Below the pieces are notes generated by a model. It saw only the letters and a program-made list of their open reading frames with translations, was not told where the DNA came from and made no database searches. Positions 13,001 to 24,722 of a stretch of 64,000 bases of DNA are shown in pieces. Position 1 is the first letter of the stretch; every line of letters begins with the position of its first letter. The DNA lies in the NCBI RefSeq assembly GCF_932526225.1, contig NC_064046.1:10317719-10381718 (forward strand), in the 5' to 3' direction. The translations under genes and the position numbers were made by a program. The DNA is from Nematostella vectensis (taxonomy: Eukaryota > Cnidaria > Anthozoa > Actiniaria > Edwardsiidae).

Positions 13001-14516
13001 CGACCTCTTTCCTGACAGACATAATCTTTGTTGTAATCATTTAATAAATCATATATATATATCTTGTCAACAGGCGCGTGTTGTGTTGTACAAACGTGGT
13101 GCAAAGGTCCTGACTGTTGGCTTCAATGCAATCGACTCGAACAAGATGAACTGGTTTTCTTCCTCTCGGCTGGTAGATTCACCTTGGAGTGATCTTGGCA
13201 AAGAACCCAAAAATTTCTTCACGATCAAAGGAGACACAGCCCACAACCGACACTTTTTTATCAACCGTAGCTACGAAGGCGGATGTCACGTGGATTTTGG
13301 TTGGCTTGTGACTGGGCAATTGTGGCGTTGCAAATGGGAGCAGGGCTATAAAAAAGCGGCCTTCCTTTATAGCAAGATCGGGACGCATACTAATTGGAAC
13401 AAACATGGTAATCACCGCATTAAGCACAGCCATACAATTACCACTTCAAGTATCAGCGCCCCCCCACTTTTTTTGAGCAGATGTTTCTTTATATATCAAC
13501 GTTTTTTTCAAACCAACGGGTTTCAAGCGGTACATATGCAACCGACACCAAATTTGTTGAACAGTTTTCCCGTACATAAAAACCTAGGTTATTCCCCGCG
13601 TTCTTACAAAAAGCGCTTAAGGATTTGGAACCACCACCCACCCCTACCCCTCAAACCACCAACCACCCCTACCCCAACATTCGCCCCTCCCATTTATGGG
13701 ACAAAGGTCATTAATACTGAAAAGATAATCATTTCACAATCACCATCACCACCAAACAGCCAAAACCATCATTGTCACCATCTCGCCTCTTATTTTCACA
13801 CGACCATCAACATCGGCGGTAGCAGGCATCTTATGGCATCACAAGGTGAAGAGTTTTGAAGTGGGTGAACACGCCATTAGCGGAGAAATGGGAGACTGCG
13901 TGGAAAACCACCAAATTATAATTCCTTATTGAGGTCATTCGCTTGATACGCGTGGTCCATGGGAACGGACCATTAAAAACGTGAAGGGGAGGGCGGGGTG
14001 TTTAAGGTACAAAAGAATGCACTCCTTGGTGACAAAAAAAAAATGCACACGATGACTGAAACGCCCCACCCTCCTCATTCAAATTAACTGTTATTTCCTA
14101 TGTGATGATGTGGACGTTCTTTTGTAGAAAACGTCGGCAGTGCTGATGTGTTTACTGTTTTTGTGCGATAATAAGAACTTGGACATTTGAAAAGGTTGGT
14201 AGTCTCCTTAGCATGTTGTTTACATATCAATCATATTCCCCACATATAGTGTCCTTCGTATGTATTGCCTTATATGGGCCCTTAGACCCAGGCTCCCAAG
14301 AGGTCGGCCGAGTGGGTATGAAGGACACCCAAGTTTTGATATGGGTCCACTTTTCGGCCAAGGGGGTGCGCGCGCATTCTGTGCACCCCCCTGTGTACGC
14401 GCCGGGAATGGCGTTTATTTCATTGCTCTTTTGTTTTCAATAATGCGAAAAAAATTTCACAATGGGTTTGTTTTATTGCAGAAATTTTTCATCACAGGGG
14501 CAACGATCTTGGATAG
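7078..14516 (+). CDS. Secreted fibrinogen-like protein, copy 1, six exons
   Basis: Exons are 7078-7143, 7460-7613, 9306-9347, 11709-11884, 13074-13407 and a proposed last exon 14482-14516; together 268 residues with all phases matching. Exon 1 encodes a signal peptide (MKRHLLILFLALMAISADL). Exon 2 has SCMDILNKN and NNGIYWIKLNG, exon 3 GYSAFPVFCDMKDGG, and exon 4 starts GWTMVLKL. This is the N-terminal pattern of fibrinogen-related and COLFI-type domains (Cys, G.YWI, CDM..GGW). Exons 4-5 are a family-specific C-terminal half (RVVLYKRG, NKMNWFSS, FGWLVTGQLW). Cnidarian genomes hold many such secreted proteins; ligand and role are unknown. Exon 5 has one extra codon, and CHVDFGW where copies 2 and 3 have CPMDFGW. 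The last exon is the least certain part. Confidence 0.78.
7840..7861. repeat. GACA microsatellite at the LINE 3' end, unit 1
   Basis: About five GACA repeats. On the strand of the LINE this is a TGTC tail, so it probably marks the 3' terminus of the insertion. Copy number differs between units (most in unit 3). Confidence 0.7.
7862..9085 (-). pseudogene. LINE fragment (reverse transcriptase, internally deleted), unit 1
   Basis: It lies antisense in intron 2. Reading on the minus strand: RGITVLSSLSKIF and FDFRKAFDTIPRQKLFEKL are reverse-transcriptase motifs of non-LTR retrotransposons. After ISMYTSDKSS the frame jumps to KFCKWLLGVSKF and GRFPLRTKAICRSVNFW, then to a C-terminal CEICKN..VENEDHFLLHCP zinc motif. 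The part that should hold the YADD catalytic motif is missing. All three units have the same defect, so the insertion predates the duplications. Confidence 0.8.
9370..9890. repeat. 99-bp minisatellite in intron 3, unit 1
   Basis: CCTACACAAC recurs at 9411, 9510, 9609, 9708 and 9807, an exact 99-base period. The units are rich in CAACAA and CCTTCT and have no G-rich stretch. The frame is not maintained, so this is not coding. Confidence 0.85.
10140..11668. repeat. GTGGTA/GTGATA hexamer satellite in intron 3, unit 1
   Basis: About 1.5 kb of GTGGTA with GTGATA, GTAGTA and TATAGTGG variants, ending 40 bases before exon 4. The apparent poly-valine reading frames are products of this repeat and not genes. 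Confidence 0.95.
14223..14343. mobile_element. 121-bp foldback insertion in intron 5 of copy 1 only
   Basis: Units 2 and 3 read GTTGTTTAGGTCCAC; unit 1 has 121 extra bases between GTTGTTTA and GGTCCAC. The insert begins CATATCAA and ends TTGATATG, exact inverted repeats at its borders. It holds an inner inverted pair (GTGTCCTTCGTAT and GTATGAAGGACAC). No target duplication is evident. Confidence 0.7.
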
Positions 14517-15889
14517 AATAGTGGTAATCAAACAATAAAACCATAACGATAAAGTAAGAATAAAATTGAGAACTTTGATTCAAATATGGAAGTTTTACAT
14601 CTCCCCTTACTTCATTCCCCTTACTTCAACCCCCTTAATTTCCTCCTACCCTAAGAGTCATGACACTATAACGTGTGCGCGGAGGGGGCAGTTCTCAAAG
14701 TGTCCAACACTCGTGAACTCGTTAAGGTTTTCCGCAATGACTTCCCGAATAGAAGCCCAGACCAAGAGAGTATGAAATGAAAGTATGAGAATATGATGCC
14801 CAGACTCAACTACGATCGTGACAGTAAAACATAACCTCGCACGTCCGTAGCCAGAAATTTCCGAACCCCCGACCCCTCCCCCCCCCTGGCTACGGGCCTG
14901 TCTTATAGTGTGCTGATATTATTATGGTATTTTAAAACAATGCGGACACTGATGATGTCTCACGGATTATCAAAAGATTCAATCATTGATGGTTCCAGTA
15001 GTTTTTGTAAAATAAAGTAAAAGAGAAATGGATATTTGCTAAGGTTAGCAAGAAAATCAAGTAACCGAGGGTTTGGTGAATTATCGGAGGTCAAGCACTA
15101 CCAATCCCCTCCCCCGAAATCATCTGATACTGTAAAGAGACCAGGAGGCAACAAACAACACATATGCTAACGCATATGCGGGTTACCTGTGGCCTAGTGT
15201 ATTTTAACTGGGTTTCCTGTCTCGTCCACGTGACTATGTGACAATCTAAAATGAAATTAGCTAAAACTAATTGAAACAGAGGGTGTTATAGAGATTTTCA
15301 TGCATAAAATCAAAAGGTAGAAAAAGAGTACGTAAACAGTAAAAGAATTATAAAAATAGAATTTATTCCGCTAGGGAAAGGTCATTATTAATGGGGGGGG
15401 TATATAGTATTGTATATAGGCGGTCAGGCGGTATACTCCCCCGTGAAATGTTTGTCATTATGTTCAATCCTAAATAGCATCATCGGAGCTCCTTTTCATC
15501 AGAATTCATAATCTTAGACCGTTACGAGACTCGAAAATTGATCAGAATACCTGTTCAAAAAATAAGCCCCTCCCCTAAACCCTGTTTAAAAATTGAGGCG
15601 CTCCCCCAAATAGGCGCTCAAAAAATTGCAACCCCCCCCCCCCCAAACATAGCAGCCCCCCCCCCCCGTTAAATAATGACCCTTCCTTTATGTCCCAGTA
15701 GCAGTATCTATGGTATCATTTGCAGAACTTGTTTTAACAAGTTAAAAACATATAAGAACTTGCGATTGCTTTGTTGTGCTGCGAGTGTTAAAACCTCTGA
15801 TCTATTCAAGCAGACACACTACACACTGCTTAACTGTTCGGTATTGCTTACTGTTAGTAACTCTCCGAATTTTACTGCGCTCATCCGAA

Positions 15890-18800
15890 ATGAAACGCCA
15901 TCTCCTGATTCTATTCTTGGCCTTGATGGCTATTTCAGCTGATCTGGTGTCGGGGGTAAGAGACTTTAAATTCATTTTCAGGTTAACAGCAACGTCGCAG
16001 CAGGCCTTTCACGATGTCTGTTTTTTTCTAATAGTTTGTGTATGATTCATTCAACAATAGCATTTAGTTATCTCTTCACGAAATGGTACTAAATTTATTG
16101 AAAAAAGCACTAAAATAGGTCCTTTTCCGGCCTGGCTCCCCCAGGAAAATGTTACCGCTACCATTCAACAGCTAAAAGCTAAAAAAAATCCCAATTTGAT
16201 ACCTGAGAATTCTGAAATAAAGGGAGCATATCTGAGAACTTCCTGTTTCTGTTCCCTGCGTTTCTCTTCATAGCACGGTGCTACACGAAGATCCTACGGA
16301 CGTAGCCCGAATATGCCTGGGAAATCATGCATGGATATTTTGAACAAAAACCTTTCTATTCGTAACAATGGCATCTACTGGATCAAGCTTAACGGTAAAG
16401 AGTACAGTATAATAGCTTGTCGTGTACCCTTATTACTCAAGGAATTGCCTCCCCCCCCCCCCCCCAAGGAAAATTAGGTCCGCTTTTTCGGTTGCATCCC
16501 CCAACCCAAAGAAATATCCTGGGTACGGGCCTGCCGTAGCTAGTCGTAGTCGTAGCTATTTCAAGCGCCTCACCTGGGACATGAAAAATCAGTGCATAGC
16601 AGGCCTCGAATGCAGAGACGTTAAAGAGACAGACAGACAGACAGAAATTTTATTTGGAATCGTATACAATGTCCTTGTATATTGATTGCGTCCAAATAAT
16701 ATTAAAGATAAAAAAGACAAATAATTGTACGGTATTTCAAGTTTGGCAGCGTTATTGATCGCGGAGGGCGAAGCATTCATTTATGAACTTAGCAATTTTT
16801 CTTTGCACTGTGACGTTACTACCAGAATAATTAATAAGAAATTGAAAAACACTTTCATCCGACATTCTTGCGAATTTTACATTTTCTATTTCTTCTATGG
16901 TTTTAGTCAATTCTCCCCGCTTCCCTTTATACAAAGGGCAGTGGAGAAGGAAATGATCTTCACTTTCTACTTGTCCATTTTTACAAATTTCGCAAATTCG
17001 TTCATCCGGTACCTTATAGGGCCTCGAATATCGGCCAGTTTCAATTGCTTAGTCTCAATTTGGTTAAAGATAATCGATGGCTGTGATTGACAACCTGGCT
17101 CAGATAATCTTCAATAATGTATTTTGATTTAAATTTCCTATACGTTCTTAATTTATTACTTTGTCCTTGTTTATTTCTATTATCATTATTCACGTTTGAT
17201 ATACACTTTTGAAATTCAATGTCTGCCAATCTTTGTTTGACTATATATAAAATGTATTTAATTGGCAAGTCCCTGCTCTGCGCATACCTGTTGCCTGTTG
17301 AAAAATTCGTTTCAATTTCTGGTGCCAAAATTCTGGGTTATTACTTATTTTCATGTCTTCGTATATCTGGTTAACTAGATTTGGTTCCTCGGGATGATTT
17401 ATGTTTAGCCAAAAATTGACGCTTCTGCATATTGCTTTCGTTCTTAATGGAAATCTACCTAGTTCAGCCCTAACCTCGTTATTTGAACAAAATTTAGAGA
17501 CTCCGAGGAGCCACTTGCAGAATTTGCAGAATTTTTTTTACAGACGACGATTTGTCTGATGTGTACATGGATATAATGACTGACAAAAAGTTACCCGTTA
17601 TACCGTGCGTTTCTAGTTTTTCAAAAAGTTTTTGTCTAGGAATAGTGTCGAAAGCTTTCCGAAAATCGAAAAAGCCCGAAAATAAGAAGTTGTTTACCTT
17701 ATTTGGTTTGCTTTTAACATATTCGTCTATTAGTGATCTGTAGTGCCGTGCTTTTTTCTTAAGCCACATTGCACTTTGATTATGCCTTTTAAACTTAAAT
17801 AGTCGTATAGTCGAGCATTACAAATATAGGTGAAAATTTTGCTTAAAGATGATAGGAGGGTGATACCCCGATAGATATTGGGGGCACAGCCACGCCTCTA
17901 CTGGCTATTCCCTTATAATTTTTGTAAATGGCACCGTTCCCCCAGTACCCCCCCCCCTCCCCTGCTACGGCCCTGAAAAACGAAACAAATGCCCTGGCGC
18001 CATGTCGCTAGTATACAGCCAAAACATCCTTGCGCAGAGGTTTGATTTGCTTTTATTGGGTCCCTGTCTCTTTCTTAGTGCTTATTGTTTACTTTCAGGT
18101 TACTCGGCGTTTCCGGTTTTTTGTGACATGAAAGACGGAGGTGAGTCGCGTGTGGTCATTTCACACATCTACACAGCGACCACCTACTGTATCAACCACT
18201 ATCCCTACACAACAACGACCTTCTAACATCAACCACCCTTACACAACAATCTTCTCCTAACAACAACAGCCTCTACACAACGATCTCCTATCAACCACCA
18301 TCCCTACACAACAACGGCCTTCTAACATCAACCACCCTTACACAACGACCTTCTCCTAACAACAACAACCTCTACACAACGATCTCCTATCAACCACCAT
18401 CCCTACACAACATCTACCTTCTAAGTTCAACCACCCTTACACAACGACCTTCTCCTAACAACAACAGCCTCTACAAAACGATCTCCTATCAACCACCTTC
18501 CCTACACAACATCTACCTTCTAAGTTTAACCACCCTTACACAACGACCTTCTCCTAACAACAACAACCTCTACACAACGATCTCCTATCAACCACCTTCC
18601 CTACACAACATCTACCTTCTAAGTTCAACCACCCTTACACAACAATCTTCTAACAACAACAACCTCTACACAAAGACGCAACACCTACCAATCACCACCT
18701 GTAAACAACAAACGGATAAACATAACTCCTAAAAAATCCGCTACACAACGTCCTTCTCAGCACAGTTACCCCCATAAATCAAACCTCTAGCATCCACCTC

Positions 18801-21800
18801 CTACGTATATAAAAATAAACAAAAAAAGCGACCATGTCTATACACAATCTCACCTCCACACAACTGCCGTCTCTGCACAACGACCACCTTCTTTAACCAT
18901 AAATAACAACCACCTCAATACGGTGTCCATTATAGTAATAGTAGTGGTATTTTTAGTGGTAGTGGTATAGTGGTAGTGGTAGTGGTATAGTGGTAGTGGT
19001 AGTGGTAGTGGTAGTGGTAGTGATAGTGATAGTGATAGTGATAGTGATAGTGATAGTGATAGTGATAGTGGTAGTGATAGTGATAGTGGTAGTGATAGTA
19101 GTAGTGATAGTGGTAGTGGTAGTGGTAGTGGTAGTGGTAGTGGTAGTGATAGTGGTAGTGGTAGTGGTAGTGGTAGTGGTAGTGGTAGTGGTAGTGATAG
19201 TGGTAGTGATAGTGATAGTGGTAGTAGTAGTGGTAGTGGTGGTGGTAGTGGTAGTGGTAGTGGTAGTGATAGTGATAGTGGTAGTGGAAGTAATAGTGGT
19301 AGTGGTAGTGGTAGTGGTAGTGATAGTGATAGTGATAGTGATAGTGATAGTGGTAGTGGTATTGGTAGTAGTAGTGGTAGTGGTAGTGGTAGTGGTAGTG
19401 GTAGTGGTAGTGATAGTGGTAGTGGCAGTGGTAGTGGTAGTGGTGGTGGTAGTGGTAGCGGTGGTGGTAGTGGTAGTGATAGTGGTAGTGGTAGTGGTAG
19501 TGATAGTGATAGTGGTAGTGATTGTGATAGTGGTAGTAGTAGTGGTAGTGGTGGTGGTAGTGGTAGTGGTAGTGGTAGTGGTAGTGGTAATGGTAGTGGT
19601 AGTGGTAGTGGTAGTGGTAGTGGTAGTGGTAGTGGTAGTGGTAGTGATAGTGGTAGTGGTAGTGGTAGTGATAGTGGTAGTGGTAGTGGTAGTGGTAGTG
19701 ATAGTGGTAGTGATAGTGGTAGTGGTAGTGGTATTGGAAGTGGTAGTGGTAGTGATAGTGGTAGTGGTAGTGGTAGTGATAGTGGTAGTAGTAGGGGTAG
19801 TGGTAGTGGTAGTGGTAGTGGTAGTGGTGGTGGTGGTAGTGGTAGTGGTAGTGGTAGTGGTAGTGGTAGTGGTAGTGGTAGTGGTAGTGGTAGTAGTAGG
19901 GGTAGTGGTAGTGGTAGTGGTAGTGGTAGTGGTAGTGGTAGTGGTGGTGGTAGTGGTAGTGATAGTGGTAGTGGTAGTGGTAGTGGTAGTGGTAGTGGTA
20001 GTGGTAGTGGTAGTGGTAGTGGTATAGTGGTAGTGGTAGTGGTATAGTGGTAGTGGTATAGTGGTAGTGGTATAGTGGTAGTGGTAGTGGTAGTGATAAT
20101 GATAGTGGTATAGTGGTAGTGGTATGGTGGTAGTGGTAGTGATAATGATAGTGGTATAGTGGTAGTGGTAGTGATAATGATAGTGGTATAGTGGTAGTGT
20201 TATGGTGGTAGTGGTAGTGATAATGATAGTGGTATAGTGGTAGTGGTATGGTGGTAGTGGTAGTGATAATGATAGTGGTATAGTGGTAGTGGTATGGTGG
20301 TAGTGGTAGTGATAACGATAGTGGTATAGTGGTAGTGGTATGGTGGTAGTGATAGTGATAGTGATAGTGATAGTGGTAGTGGTATAGTAGTAGTGGTATA
20401 GTGGTAGTGGTAGTGGTAGTGGTGGAAGAAGTAGTAGTAGTGATATCCTCCGTCCTATTTTCTACCCAAGGTTGGACAATGGTGTTGAAGTTGGTAAGTG
20501 GCAGTGGGGAAGATGTGGCTGATTTATGGGAGGCGCCCTTTGCCATTCGTGAGTTTGACCAGCGGCTGCTTCACCTTATGCCTGTCCACAACTGGCCTTA
20601 CAAGAATAAAATTGTGCGTCAGTGGAACGTCTTCAAACCCGAGGAGGTAAGTTCTAATCTGAATTTGTTCTACTCAAGTTTGTATAGCTTTTGAAAATAT
20701 CATAGCAAAATCGTATCCGTTGGGAGACTTTGATAGTTTGATGGATAAATCTTATTTCACATATTTAATATTGACCAAACAACGCAAATAGAAAATTGAG
20801 AACTTAGGCTTGGATGGATGACTCAAGGGCATCCAACGAGCCCCCTTCCCGAAACACGTTAAAATGGCATATTTCGCCGTTTGAATATGTTCTGATTTGG
20901 AAAATATCCATTTTAAAAGTTGCTGGCAGTAAATTATCTATTTCTTTTCCGCAGAAGGGACCAATCCTTTTCCCCCAGCCAGGCAATGGTTAGGCATTAT
21001 AGCACATAAAAAATTGCCCGTATATTATACGATATATTATACCTATGACATGACGGAAAAACAAGACTTGACGTTTCCATTAAGCTCATTTTACATCAAA
21101 TAAGGCGGAAAATTCCCCTAAGTACTTAGTGAGTAATATCAAATGCGATTTGTTTTTTTAAATTGGTGCGACCTTTTAAAAAATGTCATTGAAATTTGAG
21201 GTTTTCGTCCCAGAGCCCATACATAGCGCAAGGATGACCAAGAAAAAAATATCTTAAAAGCCAAAATCTGGCTATAATGTATTTTGGCCTCTCATTTTTT
21301 GTGATTTGAAAAGTGAAAATCAGCCCGGAATGCAAGGAACTGATGGCTATTGTAAGAAATTGTATCTTCTTTCTCCATCTCTTCGAAGTGCGCATGTTGA
21401 GGGTTTTTTTCCGTCTATACCGATATATTGTACCGATAAGGACGAATCTTTTTCCAAAAGAAACCGCCCCATGACCCCAAAAATATTTCCAGCACAACTT
21501 GTTGGGCTCCAAAAATTTGCCAGCAGAACCATTCGGGACGATTTTTTTCCTCAGCAACCGAGGGGTCTAACATCTTCTCAGCCAGCAAAAAAAAAAAAAA
21601 CGGGCTGCTGAACGGATATTTTGCGGAACATATCCGTTTTGTGCCCTTGATGACTGGGGGTGCAAGGCCCCTGGGGCTTCTAGGTAAATTTGAAAATGGC
21701 CGAAAATGGTTGAGCTTACGCCATAGTCTCCCCACGAATCGTTCTGACCTGATTCCTAACGAATCGACCTCTTTCCTGACAGACATAATCTTTGTTGTAA

Positions 21801-23158
21801 TCATTTAATAAATCATATATATATCTTGTCAACAGGCGCGTGTTGTGTTGTACAAACGTGGTGCAAAGGTCCTGACTGTTGGCTTCAATGCAATCGACTC
21901 GAACAAGATGAACTGGTTTTCTTCCTCTCGGCTGGTAGATTCACCTTGGAGTGATCTTGGCAAAGAACCCAAAAATTTCTTCACGATCAAAGGAGACACA
22001 GCCCACAACCGGCACTTTCTTATCAACCGTAGCTACGGCGGATGTCCAATGGATTTTGGTTGGCTTGTGACTGGGCAATTGTGGCATTGCAAATGGGAGC
22101 AGGGCTATAAAAAAGCGGCTTTCCTTTATAGCAAGATCGGGACGCATACTAATTGGAACAAACATGGTAATCACCGCATTAAGCACAGCCATACAATTAC
22201 CACTTCAAGTATCAGCACCCCCCCACTTTTTTTGGGCAGATGTTTCTTTATATATCAACGTTTTTTCAAACCAACGGGTTTCAAGCGGTACATATGCAAC
22301 CGACACCAAATTTGTTGAACAGTTTAAAATCCTGTACATAAAAACCTAGGTTATTCCCCGCGTTCTTACAAAAAGCGCTTAAGGATTTGGAACCACCACC
22401 CACCCCTACCCCTCAAACCACCAACCACCCCTCCTCCAACATTCGCCCCTCCCATTTATGGGACAAAGGTCATTAATACTGAAAAGATAATCATTTCACA
22501 ATCACCATCACCACCAAACAGCCAAAACCATCATTGTCACCATCTCGCCTCTTATTTTCACACGACCATCACCATCGGCGGTAGCAGGCATCTTATCGCA
22601 TCACAAGGTGAAGAGTTTTGAAGTGGGTTAACACACCATTAGCGGAGAAATGGGAGACTGCGTGAAAAACCCCAAATTATAATTCCTTATTGAGGTCATT
22701 CCCTTGATACGCGTGGTGCATGGGAACGGACCATTAAAAACGTGAAGGGGAGGGCGGGGTGTTTAAGGTACAAAAGAATGCACTCCTTGGTGACAAGAAA
22801 AAAAAATGCACACGATGACTGAAACGCCCCACCCTCCTCATTCAAATTAACTGTTATTTCTTATGTGATGATGTGGACGTTCTTTTGTAGAAAACGTAGG
22901 CAGTGCTGATGTGTTTACTGTTTTTGTGCGATAATAAGAACTTGGACATTTGAAAAGGTTGGTAGTCTCCTTAGCATGTTGTTTAGGTCCACTTTTCGGC
23001 CAAGGGGGTGCGCGCGCATTCTGTGCACCCCCCTGTGTACGCGCCGGGAATGGCGTTTATTTCATTGCTCTTTTGTTTTCAATAATGCGAAAAAAAATTC
23101 ACAATGGGTTTGTTTTATTGCAGAAATTTTTCATCACAGGGGCAACGATCTTGGATAG
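15890..23158 (+). CDS. Secreted fibrinogen-like protein, copy 2, six exons
   Basis: Exons are 15890-15955, 16274-16394, 18099-18140, 20471-20646, 21836-22166 and 23124-23158, giving 256 residues with an open frame. Signal peptide and fibrinogen-like motifs are as in copy 1. Exon 2 is 33 bases shorter: the 11 codons after HGAT, including one Cys, are lost in frame. Exon 5 lacks the extra codon of copy 1. Splice sites are intact. The protein is probably made, but its N-terminal cysteine pattern differs from the other two. Confidence 0.76.
16645..17880 (-). pseudogene. LINE fragment, unit 2 copy
   Basis: Same antisense fragment as in unit 1 with the same internal deletion. It is preceded by a short GACA run (16628-16644). 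It keeps FDFRKAFDTIPRQ and the C-terminal Cys/His motif. Confidence 0.8.
18150..18670. repeat. 99-bp minisatellite in intron 3, unit 2
   Basis: The same CCTACACAAC-containing 99-base unit, about five copies, directly after the exon 3 donor region. Confidence 0.85.
18930..20430. repeat. GTGGTA/GTGATA hexamer satellite in intron 3, unit 2
   Basis: About 1.5 kb, richer in GTGATA than unit 1. Long His-Tyr and poly-Val frames across it are repeat translations and not proteins. Confidence 0.95.
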
Positions 23159-23916
23159 AATAGTGGTAAATAAACAATAAAACCATAACGATAAAGTAAG
23201 AATAAAATTGAGAACTTTGATTCAAATATGGAAGTTTTACATCTCCCCTTACTTCATTCCCCTTACTTCAACCCTCTTAATTCCCTCCTACCCTAAGAGG
23301 GAGAGGGTGTTATAGAGATTTTCATGCATAAAATCAAAAGGTAGAAAAAGAGTACGTAAACAGTATAAGAATTATAAAAATAGAATTTATTCCGCTAGGG
23401 AAAGGTCATTATTAATGGGGGAGGGGGGGTATATAGTATTGTATATAGGCGGTCAGGCGGTATACTCCCCCGCGAAATGTTTGTCATTATGTTCAATCCT
23501 AAATAGCATCATCAGAGGTCCTTTTCATCAGAATTCATAATCTTAGACCGTTACGAGGCTCGAAAATTGATCAGAATACCTGTTCAAAAAATAATCCCCT
23601 CCCCTAAATCCTGTTTAAAAATTGAGGCGCTCCCCCAAATAGGCGCTCAAAAAATTGCAACCCCCCCCAAACATAGCAGCCCCCCCCCCCCCCCGTTAAA
23701 TAATGACCCTTCCTTTATGTCCCAGTAGCAGTATCCATGGTATCATTTGCAGAACTTGTTTTAACAAGTTAAAAACATATAAGAACTTGCGATTGCTTTG
23801 TTGTGCTGCGAGTGTTAAAACCTCTGATCTATTCAAGCAGACACACTACACACTGCTTAACTGTTCGGTATTGCTTACTGTTAGTAATTCTCCGAATTTT
23901 ACTGCGCTCATCCGAA

Positions 23917-24691
23917 ATGAAACGCCATCTCCTGATTCTATTCTTGGCCTTGATGGCTATTTCAGCTGATCTGGTGTCGGGGGTAAGAGACTTTAAATTC
24001 ATTTTCAGGTTAACAGCAACGTCGCAGCAGGCCTTTCACGATGTCTGTTTCTTCTAATAGTTTGTGTATGGTTCATTCAACAATAGCATTTAGTTATCTC
24101 TTCACGAAATGGTACTAAATTTATTGAAAAAAGCACTAAAATAGATCTTTTTCCGGCCTGGCTCCCCCAGGAAAATGTTACCGCTACCATTCAACAGCTA
24201 AAAGCTAAAAAAAAATCCCAATTTGATACCTGAGAATTCTGAAATAAAGGGAGCATATCTGAGAACTTCCTGTTTCTGTTCCCTGCGTTTCTCTTCATAG
24301 CACGGTGCTACTAACTCCTCGTGCGATCGTATTCCAAGGGGTTCACGAAGATTCTACGGACGTAGCCCCAATATGCCTGGGAAATCATGCATGGATATTT
24401 TGAACAAAAACCTTTCTATTCGTAACAATGGCATCTACTGGATCAAGCTTAACGGTAAAGAGTACAGTATAATAGCTTGTCGTGTACCGTTATTACTCAA
24501 GGAATTGCCTCACCCCCCCCCCCCCCCCACCAACGGAAAATTAGGTCCGCTTTTTCGGTCGCATCCCCCAACCCAAAGAAATATCCTGGGTACGGGCCTG
24601 CCGTAGCTAGTCGTAGTCGTAGCTATTTCAAGCGCCTCACCTGGGACATGAAAAATCAGTGCATAGCAGGCCTCGAATGCAGAGACGTTAA

Positions 24692-24722
<31 letters not shown>

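Larger units (their letters stand above)
6427..15252 (+). repeat. Tandem duplication unit 1 (about 8.8 kb, one fibrinogen-like gene)
   Basis: The stretch starting GAAATTAGC.AAAACTAAT recurs at 15253, and the following sequence matches almost base for base apart from indels. Unit 1 alone has a 121-bp insertion at 14223-14343. Its last part, 14658-15252, is missing from unit 2 but present at the end of unit 3. Confidence 0.9.
15253..23300 (+). repeat. Tandem duplication unit 2 (about 8.05 kb)
   Basis: Same order as unit 1. It ends abruptly at CCTACCCTAAGAG and runs straight into unit 3, so about 595 bases present at the ends of units 1 and 3 are missing, together with the first 25 or so bases of unit 3. 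Confidence 0.88.

Noticed and set aside
14101..14127. Alternative last exon of the fibrinogen-like gene ending DDVDVLL
   Set aside because: Resembles the usual family end, but there is no AG acceptor directly upstream in any copy. The exon at 14482 has a strong acceptor and fitting phase.
18930..20546. Very long His-Tyr or Pro-Leu ORFs on the minus strand (also 26927-29005)
   Set aside because: Antisense translation of the same satellite inside intron 3.
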